Assembly: GCA_002005505.1 (NCBI GenBank) | Contig: KV908363.1 | Coordinates: forward strand, 366,306-386,305 | Direction: 5' to 3' | Length of the DNA: 20,000 bases | From: Botryococcus braunii | Taxonomy: Eukaryota > Chlorophyta > Trebouxiophyceae | Part shown: positions 8,101 through 15,358 of the stretch, in pieces | Numbering within the stretch: position 1 is the first letter of the stretch | How the letters are laid out: each line of letters opens with the position of its first letter | Translations under genes and position numbers: made by a program | The notes under the pieces: model-generated | Databases searched by the model: none | What the model saw: only the letters and a program-made list of their open reading frames with translations | Told to the model about the DNA's origin: nothing

Positions 8101-10341
8101 GGGCTGACCCGGCAGCAACGGTATGATCAGAGAGTAGCAGCACGTGAGACTGCAGCTGAGGTCACTGTGGAACATGATGGAGATGTGAGTGATGGAGAGA
8201 ATAGGAGAATGTCAGAGGCCATTTGCCCAGGGGAAGCAACGGAAGCTCAGCCTAATGGACAGGACTTGGCCAGGCTGGAGGGCATGTCTGATCATGTAAG
8301 CGCTGAGAGTGAGGCAAGAGAGGTCAGTTTGGAGATTTCCAATCAGACACTTGATGGACAAAGGGAGTCTTCAGATGGCCAGGCTCTGCGTGCTTGTGAG
8401 GGACACACTGGGGAGTCACAGGTGTGTTGTGAGAGTACAAGCGTGGATGAGAGAGACACCACTGCAGGGTGTCGCACAGTGCCAGATTATGCTGCGCCTT
8501 TGAGTGATGAGTGCGTTTGGGACATGACGAGTGATGTAAGACCCAGATTGAGTGGAGCAGCATGTGAATCCTCCAAGGAGAGAAAGCTGCAGACACCTCC
8601 AGAGTGGGAGAGAGTCAGAGAGGTGTGTAACGCAGTAACCTCGAGCGAAAGAGTAGTGGAAGCACGTGCGTGTGAGCCTAGAGAGGATAGCCATGTTGTG
8701 CATGATCACAATCTGAATCCTGTAAAGGGTAAGATACCTGGGGTGAGGTGGTCCAAGGTGCCAATCCCTGGAAACCTCAGGGAGGCGCAAAGATCCCCTC
8801 AGTGGGAATTCTGGCGCCAGGCAATGCAAGAGGAGCAAGATTCTCTTGATGCGCACGAGGTGATGGAGTACGTTGAGAGACCCAGGGGACACAAGGTGAT
8901 CCCTGTGCATTGGATCTTCTCTGTGAAGACTGATGCACATGGGAACGTGTTGAGATTTAAGGCTCGGCTTGTAGCCCAGGGCTGTAGACAGATTCCTGGA
9001 GTTGATGTAGATGAGGTCTTTGCACCTACCAGTAGCTATGGGTCCAGGAGGACTTTGCTAGCAACTGCTGCAGCAAAGAACATGGAAATTCACCAGGTGG
9101 ATATAAAGACCGCCTTTTTGAATGGTGAATTAGAGGAGGAGGTGTATGTGACACAGCCTCCTGGATTTGATAATGGCAACCCCAACATTGTGTGCAGACT
9201 GCGTAAGGCCCTTTATGGCCTGAAGCAGGCTCCCAGGGCTTGGCACAAGACCCTGAATGAGAAGCTGCTGAGTATGGGATATGAAGTGTGTAAGAGCGAT
9301 GCGGGAGTTTACATAAAGAGACACGAGGATGGGGAGCTGTCATACATGCTTGTGTATGTTGATGATCTTTTGATTGTGGCAATGGGTGCGGAAGAGATAG
9401 AATGGGTGAAAAAGGAGCTGTTGGCAAGCTTCAAGATTCATGACCTTGGTGAAGTCAAGGACTTCTTGGGCTGCCAGATCCTGAGAGATAGAGAGAATCG
9501 GTGCTTATCACTGAGCTGCGTGCCTAAGATTGATGCACTGTGTGAGAAGTTTGGGGTGAGTGCTGAGTCACGTACAGTCGATACTCCCATGAGTAAAGAC
9601 TTTGTGATGTCTGGGATGCCGCAGGTTACAGTGGGTGAGACCAGCTTTGGGTCTGGGACTCCACTGCCTCCCGGGCATAGATATTGTGAGCTTGTTGGGT
9701 CTCTGTTGTATATTGCTAATACAACTCGACCTGATATAGCTCAGGCTGTGGGTGTTCTGTCCCGTTACCGGAACGCTCCCACCACTGCCCACATGAATGA
9801 GGGCTTGAGGGTATTGAGGTATCTTCAGTCTACTCGAGAGTGTGTCTTAGTGCTGGGAGGGAAAGGGCCTGTGTTAGAAGGTCATGTTGATGCAGATTAT
9901 GCTGGCGATATTGACAGCAGGCATTCTACCTCGGGATATGTGCTATCAGTGTTTGGCAGTGCTGTGGTCTGGGGTAGTAAGAAGCAACACTCAGTTGCTA
10001 CCTCCACTGTGGAGGCAGAATTCATGGCAACCAGTCTGGCTATTAAGGAGCTTAACTGGCTGCGTGGGTTCATGGAGGAAATCGGAACTCCTCCTTGGTC
10101 AGTGAAGCTATACTGTGACAATCAGGGGTGCATTGCTAACCTGAAAAACCCACTGTATAGCAAGTATACTAAGCACATTGCAGTGTGCTTCCACTTTGCA
10201 CGTGAAGCTATTGCAAAGGGGCAGGTTACACTCTGCTATGTGGAGTCTGCAAGGAACAAGGCAGACATGCTGACAAAGCCTCTCGCTCGCCCTGCCTTCC
10301 AGACGCACAGGCGAGGGTTTGGACTTGTGAAGATGACATAG
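5197..10341 (+). CDS. gag-pol: Copia Gag-Pol polyprotein (Gag, protease, integrase, RT/RNase H), intact
   Basis: 1714 codons, no stop or frameshift. The open frame extends back to a TTG at 5191, but the first ATG is 5197 and a second, in a 27-bp tandem repeat, lies at 5224. Residues from 5197: Gag with a CX2CX4HX4C zinc knuckle at 291-304; aspartic protease with DSGA at Asp387; integrase zinc domain (His530, His535, Cys567, Cys570); integrase core Asp597, Asp660, Glu696 (35 residues between the last two); a long linker at about 820-1200, low in complexity with PCATT repeats; RT with QVDIKTAFLNG (Asp1302) and YVDD at 1387-1390; RNase H from about Asp1565 (VDADYAG), then EAEF and YCDNQ. Being one frame, it is presumably cut by its own protease. 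All catalytic motifs look intact. Confidence 0.96.
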   Translation: MKTRSRQVIMKTRSKRTATESGSAGSGSSISASPSQPANSTAQSGEMCIAMTKTGGVVTTNVKCPVTLDREGVEFPLWDLAYVAACGLKRCKAAIEAPMPDTEENAAALLMLIESVPKAWGAKLAAMQVAANAYQWVRERFTGGADQEVTARWLELLHTSMGETETLEDYYNRKVALFHALKRNGHSIMEREAKLAIIKGLPEEAKETGMFSSSAGKDLEGLWEIISTTAKGLGFNDQVPRVTPVARAAITPAYSTTPGTASPQETQAGGQGGQASSTKVEGRDRRDNRRCRYCNKLGHFERNCLKKEADEKMQQNLQQVMAAMANLLPQFQNQASAAVARPPEGSGNGNNFFPGGYPPPSGMSAMISLNVLTPTRVMPEARSFLVDSGATIHLVNDLSLLHSPTLHRNPIPLHMATSDATGQIIATGSLCLSSAEQQPLWLHNVHCVPSATANLISVTAAIRDGASFVTDSVGSYTGMRGAQNWSCSVAQRNGLYFLQKVSPVRNPASVFVNTARAPVAHDCRLRALWHSRLGHPGEVNMRRLQSEDLVLGIPVSLSPCANCHSSCEACIQGKHSRPPFGTSSRAATEPLERIHLDTVGPISPTAITGERFFVTIVDEATHYVIALAVKTKDAISSAVRDLLIFWQRQLNRSVKCIRTDRGTEFLNSTLKGFCTQEGIKFETSAAYTPQQNGVAERMNRTIKEKARTLMLHAAAKQSLWKEAVETACILYNMGPVTGRDKTPYEAFHGVKPDVSLLRTFGCLAHVHIPDHQRGVFESKTSPGLFTGYSSVSKAYRIYMGNGIWKESRDVTFLEHLRGADRVGLSTMSPVSPNAVQQPFALPFVQQEGQQSLGQLSFWDSDDPEPLCNREVNVQQSGPDSPCATTPCATTPCAINPCENSETTSVNVDGEPTSSELSHTQSGHSWSVLGHMENLARGGEETKSHMQRLNNVQECVRMEVGAMGVRGQDGLTRQQRYDQRVAARETAAEVTVEHDGDVSDGENRRMSEAICPGEATEAQPNGQDLARLEGMSDHVSAESEAREVSLEISNQTLDGQRESSDGQALRACEGHTGESQVCCESTSVDERDTTAGCRTVPDYAAPLSDECVWDMTSDVRPRLSGAACESSKERKLQTPPEWERVREVCNAVTSSERVVEARACEPREDSHVVHDHNLNPVKGKIPGVRWSKVPIPGNLREAQRSPQWEFWRQAMQEEQDSLDAHEVMEYVERPRGHKVIPVHWIFSVKTDAHGNVLRFKARLVAQGCRQIPGVDVDEVFAPTSSYGSRRTLLATAAAKNMEIHQVDIKTAFLNGELEEEVYVTQPPGFDNGNPNIVCRLRKALYGLKQAPRAWHKTLNEKLLSMGYEVCKSDAGVYIKRHEDGELSYMLVYVDDLLIVAMGAEEIEWVKKELLASFKIHDLGEVKDFLGCQILRDRENRCLSLSCVPKIDALCEKFGVSAESRTVDTPMSKDFVMSGMPQVTVGETSFGSGTPLPPGHRYCELVGSLLYIANTTRPDIAQAVGVLSRYRNAPTTAHMNEGLRVLRYLQSTRECVLVLGGKGPVLEGHVDADYAGDIDSRHSTSGYVLSVFGSAVVWGSKKQHSVATSTVEAEFMATSLAIKELNWLRGFMEEIGTPPWSVKLYCDNQGCIANLKNPLYSKYTKHIAVCFHFAREAIAKGQVTLCYVESARNKADMLTKPLARPAFQTHRRGFGLVKMT
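7836..7887 (+). repeat. 15-bp tandem repeat in copia coding region
   Basis: About 3.5 units of a 15-base motif like CCCCTGTGCAACCAC encode Pro-Cys-Ala-Thr-Thr repeats with a Cys every five residues. It lies in the integrase-RT linker, where length variation is tolerated. Confidence 0.8.
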
Positions 10342-10357
10342 GTGACAGGGTGCTGTC

Positions 10358-10366
10358 AAGGGGAAG
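10358..10366 (+). promoter_or_regulatory. Copia polypurine tract
   Basis: AAGGGGAAG lies immediately before the 3' LTR start TGTTGAATG. The same purine core abuts the 3' LTR of the second copia element, so it is shared by both families. Confidence 0.85.
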
Positions 10367-10599
10367 TGTTGAATGAATTGGTCAATACTGTACTTAGTGA
10401 CATCCCCTGTCACATGCCATCAACAGCAGTGTAAACTATAGCCGTTATAGCCCTTTATGAACGGTATAGATCATACTCGTACCTCAATGACATAACACGT
10501 GACTTGTACGATATGCGTTCTCAATAGACATTACGTATGGTAGTACTTTAGGATCCCTGCAGTCCGAGCCATCCCTGGGCAGCCCAGGAACGGCTCGGT

Positions 10600-10740
10600 A
10601 CTTGTCCGAAGCATGTTGGTATCCTTGACCAACCTCTACTGTTGGAGAGTGCTGTGTGCTGTTCCTGGAAACGTTGTAGCGTGGACGGTTTTTCCCACAG
10701 GCTACGAAGTGACGCTGCCGTCGTGCCATCACTGCAGGTG
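10600..10740 (+). repeat. 141-bp direct repeat inside 3' LTR, copy 1
   Basis: Counterpart of 4243-4383, same sequence. Confidence 0.93.
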
Positions 10741-11081
10741 TGTTTAGGATTCTCAAAGCCGTTCCAGATATGATTGTGCTCAAACATTCAGACCAGTTAG
10801 ATATTACTGCTGTGTGCATTGATGAGAGTGCATGACGAGAGCGCACTGAATGTTTGACCTCATTGAGACTTATGTTGACGTCCACCGTTGTGGCGGTAAG
10901 ATAGTTTCACTGTACAAACATCACAAAGAGACCTTGCTGAGTTACTGATGAACTATTATTGTATTCTAGTGACGTAAAGTAGACATCGCAAGGCCTCTTT
11001 GGTGCTGAACTCTGCTATCAGGCAAGGCGTAGTGTTACGTGGTCTTTAGCAAGAGTGAGAGCAGTTAAGATCATTTGTAAG

Positions 11082-11222
11082 ACTTGTCCGAAGCATGTTG
11101 GTATCCTTGACCAACCTCTACTGTTGGAGAGTGCTGTGTGCTGTTCCTGGAAACGTTGTAGCGTGGACGGTTTTTCCCACAGGCTACGAAGTGACGCTGC
11201 CGTCGTGCCATCACTGCAGGTG
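11082..11222 (+). repeat. 141-bp direct repeat inside 3' LTR, copy 2
   Basis: Counterpart of 4725-4865, same sequence, ending 23 bp before the LTR terminus. Confidence 0.93.
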
Positions 11223-11245
11223 ACGCCGCAAGCAGAAATGCTTGA

Positions 11246-11250
11246 AAGGT
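11246..11250. repeat. Target-site duplication AAGGT, right copy of nested copia
   Basis: Second copy of the 5-bp duplication at 4005-4009. It belongs to the gypsy pol reading frame. Confidence 0.93.
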
Positions 11251-12851
11251 GCATGTGTCAAGGCATGTTTAATCTCGGTAAACGCCCGAACACACCCAGC
11301 ACTCCATACCCAGGTCACACCTTGGCGTAGGAGTCTGTACAGTGGCGATGCAAGTGCTGCAAAATTGCGAACAAACTTGCGAAAGTAAGTTGCCAGCCCC
11401 AGGAAAGACCGCAACTCGCCAACATTCTTCGGTGTGCTCCAATTAGCAACTGAAGCCACCTTACGTGGGTCCACTTTAATCCCATCGGCTGAGACTAAAT
11501 GGCCCAAGTACTCCAGCTCATCCTTGGCGAAAGAGCACTTCTTTAGGTTAGCATACAACTTATGCTGCCGCAACAGTTCAAGGACTTTGCGGAGATGCTC
11601 CCTATGCTCTTCAATGGACTTGCTGTAGATGAGGATGTCATCAAGGTACACGAGCACAAACTTGTGCAGGTAAGGAGCAAAGATAGCATTCATGGCAGTT
11701 TGAAACGTGGCCGGGGCATTAGTCAGCCCAAATGGCAAAACCCGCCACTCGAACAACCCCGCGGGTGTTCTGAAAGCTGTCTTTGGCATATCCTCATCTG
11801 TGATCCGGATCTGGTGATAGCCAGACGTGAGGTCAAGACTAGAGAACACTGTAGAACCCTGCAGTTGATCAAGAGTATCATCGATACGAGGCATCGGATA
11901 CCTGTTCTTGACCGTCTGTCGATTCAAAGCTCGGTAATCAATGACCATCCGGAGGCTTCCATCCTTCTTTTGCACAAAAAGAATGGGCGCACCATAGGGT
12001 GATGTAGACGGCTGGATATACCCTTTGTCCAACAATAGCTTTGTCTGGCGTAACGCCTCATCATACTCTAAGCGTGAAAGCCGGTACAACGGACGAGACG
12101 GTGGACGAGCATGTGGATCGCTCAAGGGTATAGTGTGTCTAACCCCTTGCCTCTCAGGCGGAAGGTGCGGGACATCTTCAGGGAAAACATCTTGGAATTC
12201 ACTGAGTATGTCAACAACAGGAGAGTTAGGAGAAGGAATGGAGACATTCGGATCGGTAGACAGATCGGTTACAATTGCCAGAAAGGACTGACAGCCTTTT
12301 CTGCTTAACCTTCTAGCCTGCACCGCAGACAAAACCAATCTAGGCACATCCTCCACTTCTGAACCCTTCAAAGGCCTCTCCTCCTTAGGCGGGCAACGCA
12401 AAACGAACGGCTTGTTCTTTCTTGTATACCCCCTAACGGTGTCCTCTTCAAACATGAGATTTGCACGGAATGTCTTTAACCAGGGAGTCCCCAACAGCAC
12501 ATTCCAATCCATGGCAAAGTCTAGCACAAGACACGACACCTTAGCAAACTGTACCCCCTGGATGACAATGTCTAAGACAGCACATCCGATATGGTTTACA
12601 GTTCTCCCGTCAGCCAACTTAATGCTTAAAGAATCCCCCTTCGGCGGCACAATCTCCAAGTGAAGGGCTTTAGCAAAGTCTGCACTGACCACATTGCAAG
12701 AAGCTCCAGAGTCCAGCATTGCCGTGGCCTTGCTCCCCTGCACCTCGGCAGGAAACACCATCACAAGCTGTGACACGGCTTCTTGACAAGCAAATGCATG
12801 AATAGACGTCAAACATGCAGGGCCTACATCGCCAAGCGAAGGCCCACACCT
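11246..12851 (-). CDS. pol: Gypsy Pol, N-terminal part: protease and reverse transcriptase (3' end cut off by copia)
   Basis: This frame follows the gag UGA directly and has no other stop up to the insertion, about 535 codons. It has no ATG near its beginning (the first codons of a track-style call at 12812 would be TTG), which favours expression as a Gag-Pol fusion. Counting from 12812: the protease has DSGAS at Asp34; RT runs from about residue 260, with the PFGLTNAP block and YLDD at 389-392. The connection region follows (FLGLATYFRKF), and the copia insertion interrupts just before RNase H. Beyond the target copy the frame would run into copia LTR sequence, so the protein made from this copy would lack RNase H, integrase and chromodomain. 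Confidence 0.92.
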
Positions 12852-14339
12852 TCAAGCATTAGAAGGTCCCGCGCCGGGGCTTGTCTTCTTGCCAGAAGAC
12901 CCCTTCTTGAGAGGGCATTCGAATGCAAAATGGCCGGGCTTGTTGCATTCGAAACAGACGCCAGCGGCCAGCTTCCCAGCCGCCTCTCGCCTGTCCTGGC
13001 TTAGGCCGTACTTCTTCTGAAGTTTGCCCAAGTGGCGTGTGGCTCCCTTGGGATGGTTATGGGCGGGACGCTTGGTCCCACGGTCCCGAGGTACTTCTCC
13101 CTCCTCGCGGTCCCCATAGACCTTCTCCTTTCCCTTGGAGACACCTGAAAGCATAGCCAACAAAGATTCAGCCTCTTTGGCAGCTTTCACCACCGCCTCC
13201 ACATTGCTCATCTCACGCCTTACCGAGGCATCCTTCATAATGAGTTCAAGTAGAGCGGGTTTTAGGCCAGCCCGAAAAGCTGCACAAGCTTCAGGCCCAG
13301 TTACTGGATATGTGACTGCCTCAACTGTTATTGCCCTAAAGGCAGTATAGTATTGAGCCACTGTTCCAGATTGTTTAAGTTGCGCCAAACGATATCGCAC
13401 GGTGTCTTCCACTGACATATCGACAAAGTTGGCCAACAATTCAGCTTTGAACAAATCAAAGTCTTTCACATCCTTGCCATGCAAAGCCAAAGACTTTTTA
13501 ATCAAAGCCCATTGTTCAGCTGCTTTCCCAGAAAGACACAAGGATGCGTGATCCACAAGCGTGTCAGGAGTGAGCTGCAACAACGCCGCGTATGCCGCAA
13601 ACTGCTCGAACCAAGTTGTTATCTTAGTCCCATCCTTGCTTCCATTAAAAATAGGCGCTGGAGGCCTCGTTTTAGGAGCAACGAAAGGCATAGGCGAGGG
13701 AGACGCACCTTGTCCCCCCCCCGATCCTTGCAGCAAACGCATAATCGCGTCCATCTTGCCGTCCAGGCTGCCAACTTGGGTTCCCAAAGACCCAATATCA
13801 GTGTTAAGAGCCTGGACGGACGACTCTATGCTGGTCACCCTTCTGTCGTGTAGGACATGACTCGGGATCCGAGCATAAAAAGCGCGCGCCGCAGCGCACC
13901 AAAGCCAATACCTCCACACAACTTTTGCCCAAATAGTGGAAGCTTCCACTAAATCTTTGGAACATTGTGCAAGGCCTAGGCCATCGTCGCCCTCAGAGGA
14001 CGGGTGCCGAACTGAATCGGCACACTCCGTCATAAGTGCCCGAGCCTCTTTCAAATCGTTGATGACTTCAACAATGCCGAGCCTTGCCCACTCAAGAGCT
14101 TCCTCAGCAGTCTCAAAGTCAAAAACCTTGGAAAGCAAGCCCTTCCAGTCATAACCCGAAGTCGAGTCGACCGGGTCAACACCCTCTGGAATATCTGGCA
14201 CCTCAATATCCAACTCTTCCAGATATGAATAATAAGGTCTAGTATTTCCAGGGTATGGGAGCCTCCTTAGCGTGTATCGAGGAGGTTTGCCCACCAAAGG
14301 GACGAGGTCGGTCGGGATCGGCGGCAAAACGAGAGCCAT
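12852..14339 (-). CDS. gag: Gypsy Gag
   Basis: Capsid/nucleocapsid protein of the element. The open frame reaches upstream to 14414 and beyond, but only through TTG and other non-ATG codons; the first ATG is at 14339, giving 495 residues. That start also leaves out an odd hydrophobic N-terminal stretch. From this Met: a likely coiled coil at about 167-204 (hydrophobic heptads around SIESSVQALNTDIGSLG); the retrotransposon Gag core at about 230-360; a basic, charged tail; a CX2CX4HX4C zinc knuckle (CFECNKPGHFAFEC) at 462-475. It ends with TGA at 12854-12852, and pol continues in the same frame. The real start could differ if the leader is spliced or a non-ATG codon is used. Confidence 0.9.
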   Translation of the reverse strand: MALVLPPIPTDLVPLVGKPPRYTLRRLPYPGNTRPYYSYLEELDIEVPDIPEGVDPVDSTSGYDWKGLLSKVFDFETAEEALEWARLGIVEVINDLKEARALMTECADSVRHPSSEGDDGLGLAQCSKDLVEASTIWAKVVWRYWLWCAAARAFYARIPSHVLHDRRVTSIESSVQALNTDIGSLGTQVGSLDGKMDAIMRLLQGSGGGQGASPSPMPFVAPKTRPPAPIFNGSKDGTKITTWFEQFAAYAALLQLTPDTLVDHASLCLSGKAAEQWALIKKSLALHGKDVKDFDLFKAELLANFVDMSVEDTVRYRLAQLKQSGTVAQYYTAFRAITVEAVTYPVTGPEACAAFRAGLKPALLELIMKDASVRREMSNVEAVVKAAKEAESLLAMLSGVSKGKEKVYGDREEGEVPRDRGTKRPAHNHPKGATRHLGKLQKKYGLSQDRREAAGKLAAGVCFECNKPGHFAFECPLKKGSSGKKTSPGAGPSNA

Positions 14340-14429
14340 TAAACCCAAACAAAGGAGCGCAACCCCAAACCGAAAAGCAAAGATGCTTAAAAAAAATTTT
14401 GTCAAGCCAATCAAAGCAGAAGTGACCGA

Positions 14430-14441
14430 TATGGGGCACCA
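14430..14441 (-). promoter_or_regulatory. Gypsy primer-binding site, tRNA not identified
   Basis: On the element strand TGGTGCCCCATA begins two bases (TT) inside the 5' LTR. The leading TGG fits the CCA 3' end of a mature tRNA. It does not match the initiator tRNA-Met site (TGGTATCAGAG) common in plant elements, and I cannot assign the tRNA from memory. Confidence 0.65.
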
Positions 14442-14443
14442 AA

Positions 14444-14606
14444 TGTAAAGTTATCCGAATTGTTTGCACCGATGAAAGTGCCAGTGTGGCCCGAGCGCCA
14501 CACCGTATGTGCTAGCGCGAAGCCTAAAGAGGCTACGCCTGGCCTAATGTACCGCTTGGCATCCGACGGGGCTAACCCTGGCGGAGTCTGCCTGCCGCGC
14601 GCTACA
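14444..14606 (-). repeat. Gypsy 5' LTR, 163 bp
   Basis: Reads identical to 1422-1584. On the element strand it lies upstream of the primer site and Gag, so it carries the promoter, although no TATA box is evident. Confidence 0.95.
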
Positions 14607-14611
14607 CAGTT
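14607..14611. repeat. Target-site duplication CAGTT, right copy of gypsy element
   Basis: Matches 1417-1421 and borders the LTR end GCTACA. Confidence 0.93.
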
Positions 14612-14646
14612 TCATTCATAAGCTGTCCAGTCCCTGGGGATAGTTG
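14612..14646. other. Short remnant of pre-insertion flank
   Basis: About 35 bp between the gypsy duplication and the inferred end of the next copia LTR. Before the gypsy insertion it would have been continuous with 1416 and leftward. No gene. If the copia border at 14647 is right, the bases AGTTG at 14642-14646 should be that element's target copy. Confidence 0.4.
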
Positions 14647-14672
14647 TGAAAGGTTATGGGCAATCGGCTTTC

Positions 14673-14808
14673 CCTGTACAAAGCAGACAGGTCGTCAATA
14701 GACGAAGTTACTCCAGCTACAGTCCGTACGACTGTCTGCTGAGTGCCACACACAACTGTCGGACAAGACTAGCATCTGGTGATGCCCAGCATCTTTCACA
14801 ACCAGTTG
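14673..14808 (-). repeat. 136-bp direct repeat in second copia LTR, copy near LTR end
   Basis: Identical to 15001-15136. On the plus strand it begins CCTGTACAAAGCAGACAG and ends CACAACCAGTTG, and contains a 9-bp inverted repeat (AGCAGACAG ... CTGTCTGCT). Confidence 0.95.
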
Positions 14809-15000
14809 CGTTACATCATTATCTTGTACACAAGCACCGATCAAGCAATCACTAGATAAGGCTCTAGACGGCTACGTTCAAGTACATGCCTATACTCCCT
14901 GAAGTCACTGTCCCTTATCTGTTTGAGTGACTACAGGGTACACTAAGCTTGTTCACTCTCACAATAGCAACAATGATACAACACACACTGCCGCACCGTA

Positions 15001-15136
15001 CCTGTACAAAGCAGACAGGTCGTCAATAGACGAAGTTACTCCAGCTACAGTCCGTACGACTGTCTGCTGAGTGCCACACACAACTGTCGGACAAGACTAG
15101 CATCTGGTGATGCCCAGCATCTTTCACAACCAGTTG
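15001..15136 (-). repeat. 136-bp direct repeat in second copia LTR, inner copy
   Basis: Identical to 14673-14808, offset 328 bp. It parallels the duplicated 141-bp segment of the nested copia LTR. Confidence 0.95.
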
Positions 15137-15338
15137 GTATTCACTCCGGTGGGGCAGCCTTAAGAGTTCATCCGACAAACGTGTGATCTAGATAGGATTG
15201 TACCTTATGTTCGAAAACGTTCAGAATCTGCCGTGTCTCAAGGTACCTTATGTTCTCAATGGACCCATATCCTAATAGTGCACACATGAAGATCACTTAA
15301 AGCACAAGGCATTCAATAATAATGTTCAGAACTCAACA

Positions 15339-15347
15339 CTTCCCCTT
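15339..15347 (-). promoter_or_regulatory. Polypurine tract of second copia
   Basis: AAGGGGAAG on the minus strand directly precedes the LTR start TGTTGAG. It has the same core as the tract at 10358-10366. Confidence 0.82.
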
Positions 15348-15358
15348 GCCTGCATGCT

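Larger units (their letters stand above)
4010..11245 (+). mobile_element. Ty1/copia LTR retrotransposon, complete, nested in gypsy pol
   Basis: 7236-bp element on the plus strand with 879-bp LTRs at 4010-4888 and 10367-11245 that I read as identical. A primer site follows the 5' LTR directly and a polypurine tract precedes the 3' LTR. A single open frame (5197-10341) encodes Gag, protease, integrase and RT/RNase H; integrase before RT defines Ty1/copia. Identical LTRs, an intact frame and a clean 5-bp duplication indicate a recent and possibly still autonomous copy. Confidence 0.97.
10367..11245 (+). repeat. Copia 3' LTR, 879 bp
   Basis: Reads identical to the 5' LTR at 4010-4888, with the internal 141-bp repeats at 10600-10740 and 11082-11222. 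It ends GCTTGA, followed directly by the AAGGT target copy. Confidence 0.95.
1422..14606 (-). mobile_element. Ty3/gypsy LTR retrotransposon, chromovirus type, interrupted by a copia element
   Basis: Complete element of 13185 bp on the minus strand, about 5.9 kb without the nested copia and one target copy. It has 163-bp LTRs that read identical, TG...CA ends, a 5-bp CAGTT duplication, a primer site next to the 5' LTR (right side) and a polypurine tract next to the 3' LTR (left side). Coding order is Gag, protease, RT, RNase H, integrase, chromodomain; RT before integrase places it in Ty3/gypsy and the chromodomain in the chromoviruses. Apart from the copia insertion and one UGA between gag and pol, I see no break in its coding frames. 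As it stands it cannot make full-length Pol, but its termini could still be recognised by proteins from a sister copy. Confidence 0.96.
14647..15338 (-). repeat. 3' LTR of second copia (outer border inferred)
   Basis: The inner border is clear: on the element strand the polypurine tract is followed by TGTTGAGTTC, matching the TGTTGA start of the other copia LTR. The outer border is placed where the element strand reads CCTTTCA, giving TG...CA ends, 692 bp, and a 26-base tail after the internal repeat (23 in the other family). A 136-bp direct repeat lies inside. No ORF of note. Confidence 0.5.

Noticed and set aside
14243..14414. Gypsy Gag starting at 14414 with a hydrophobic leader resembling a signal peptide
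   Set aside because: The codon at 14414 is TTG, not ATG, and the frame runs back into the primer site without a start. A signal peptide on Gag is not expected; the first ATG is 14339.
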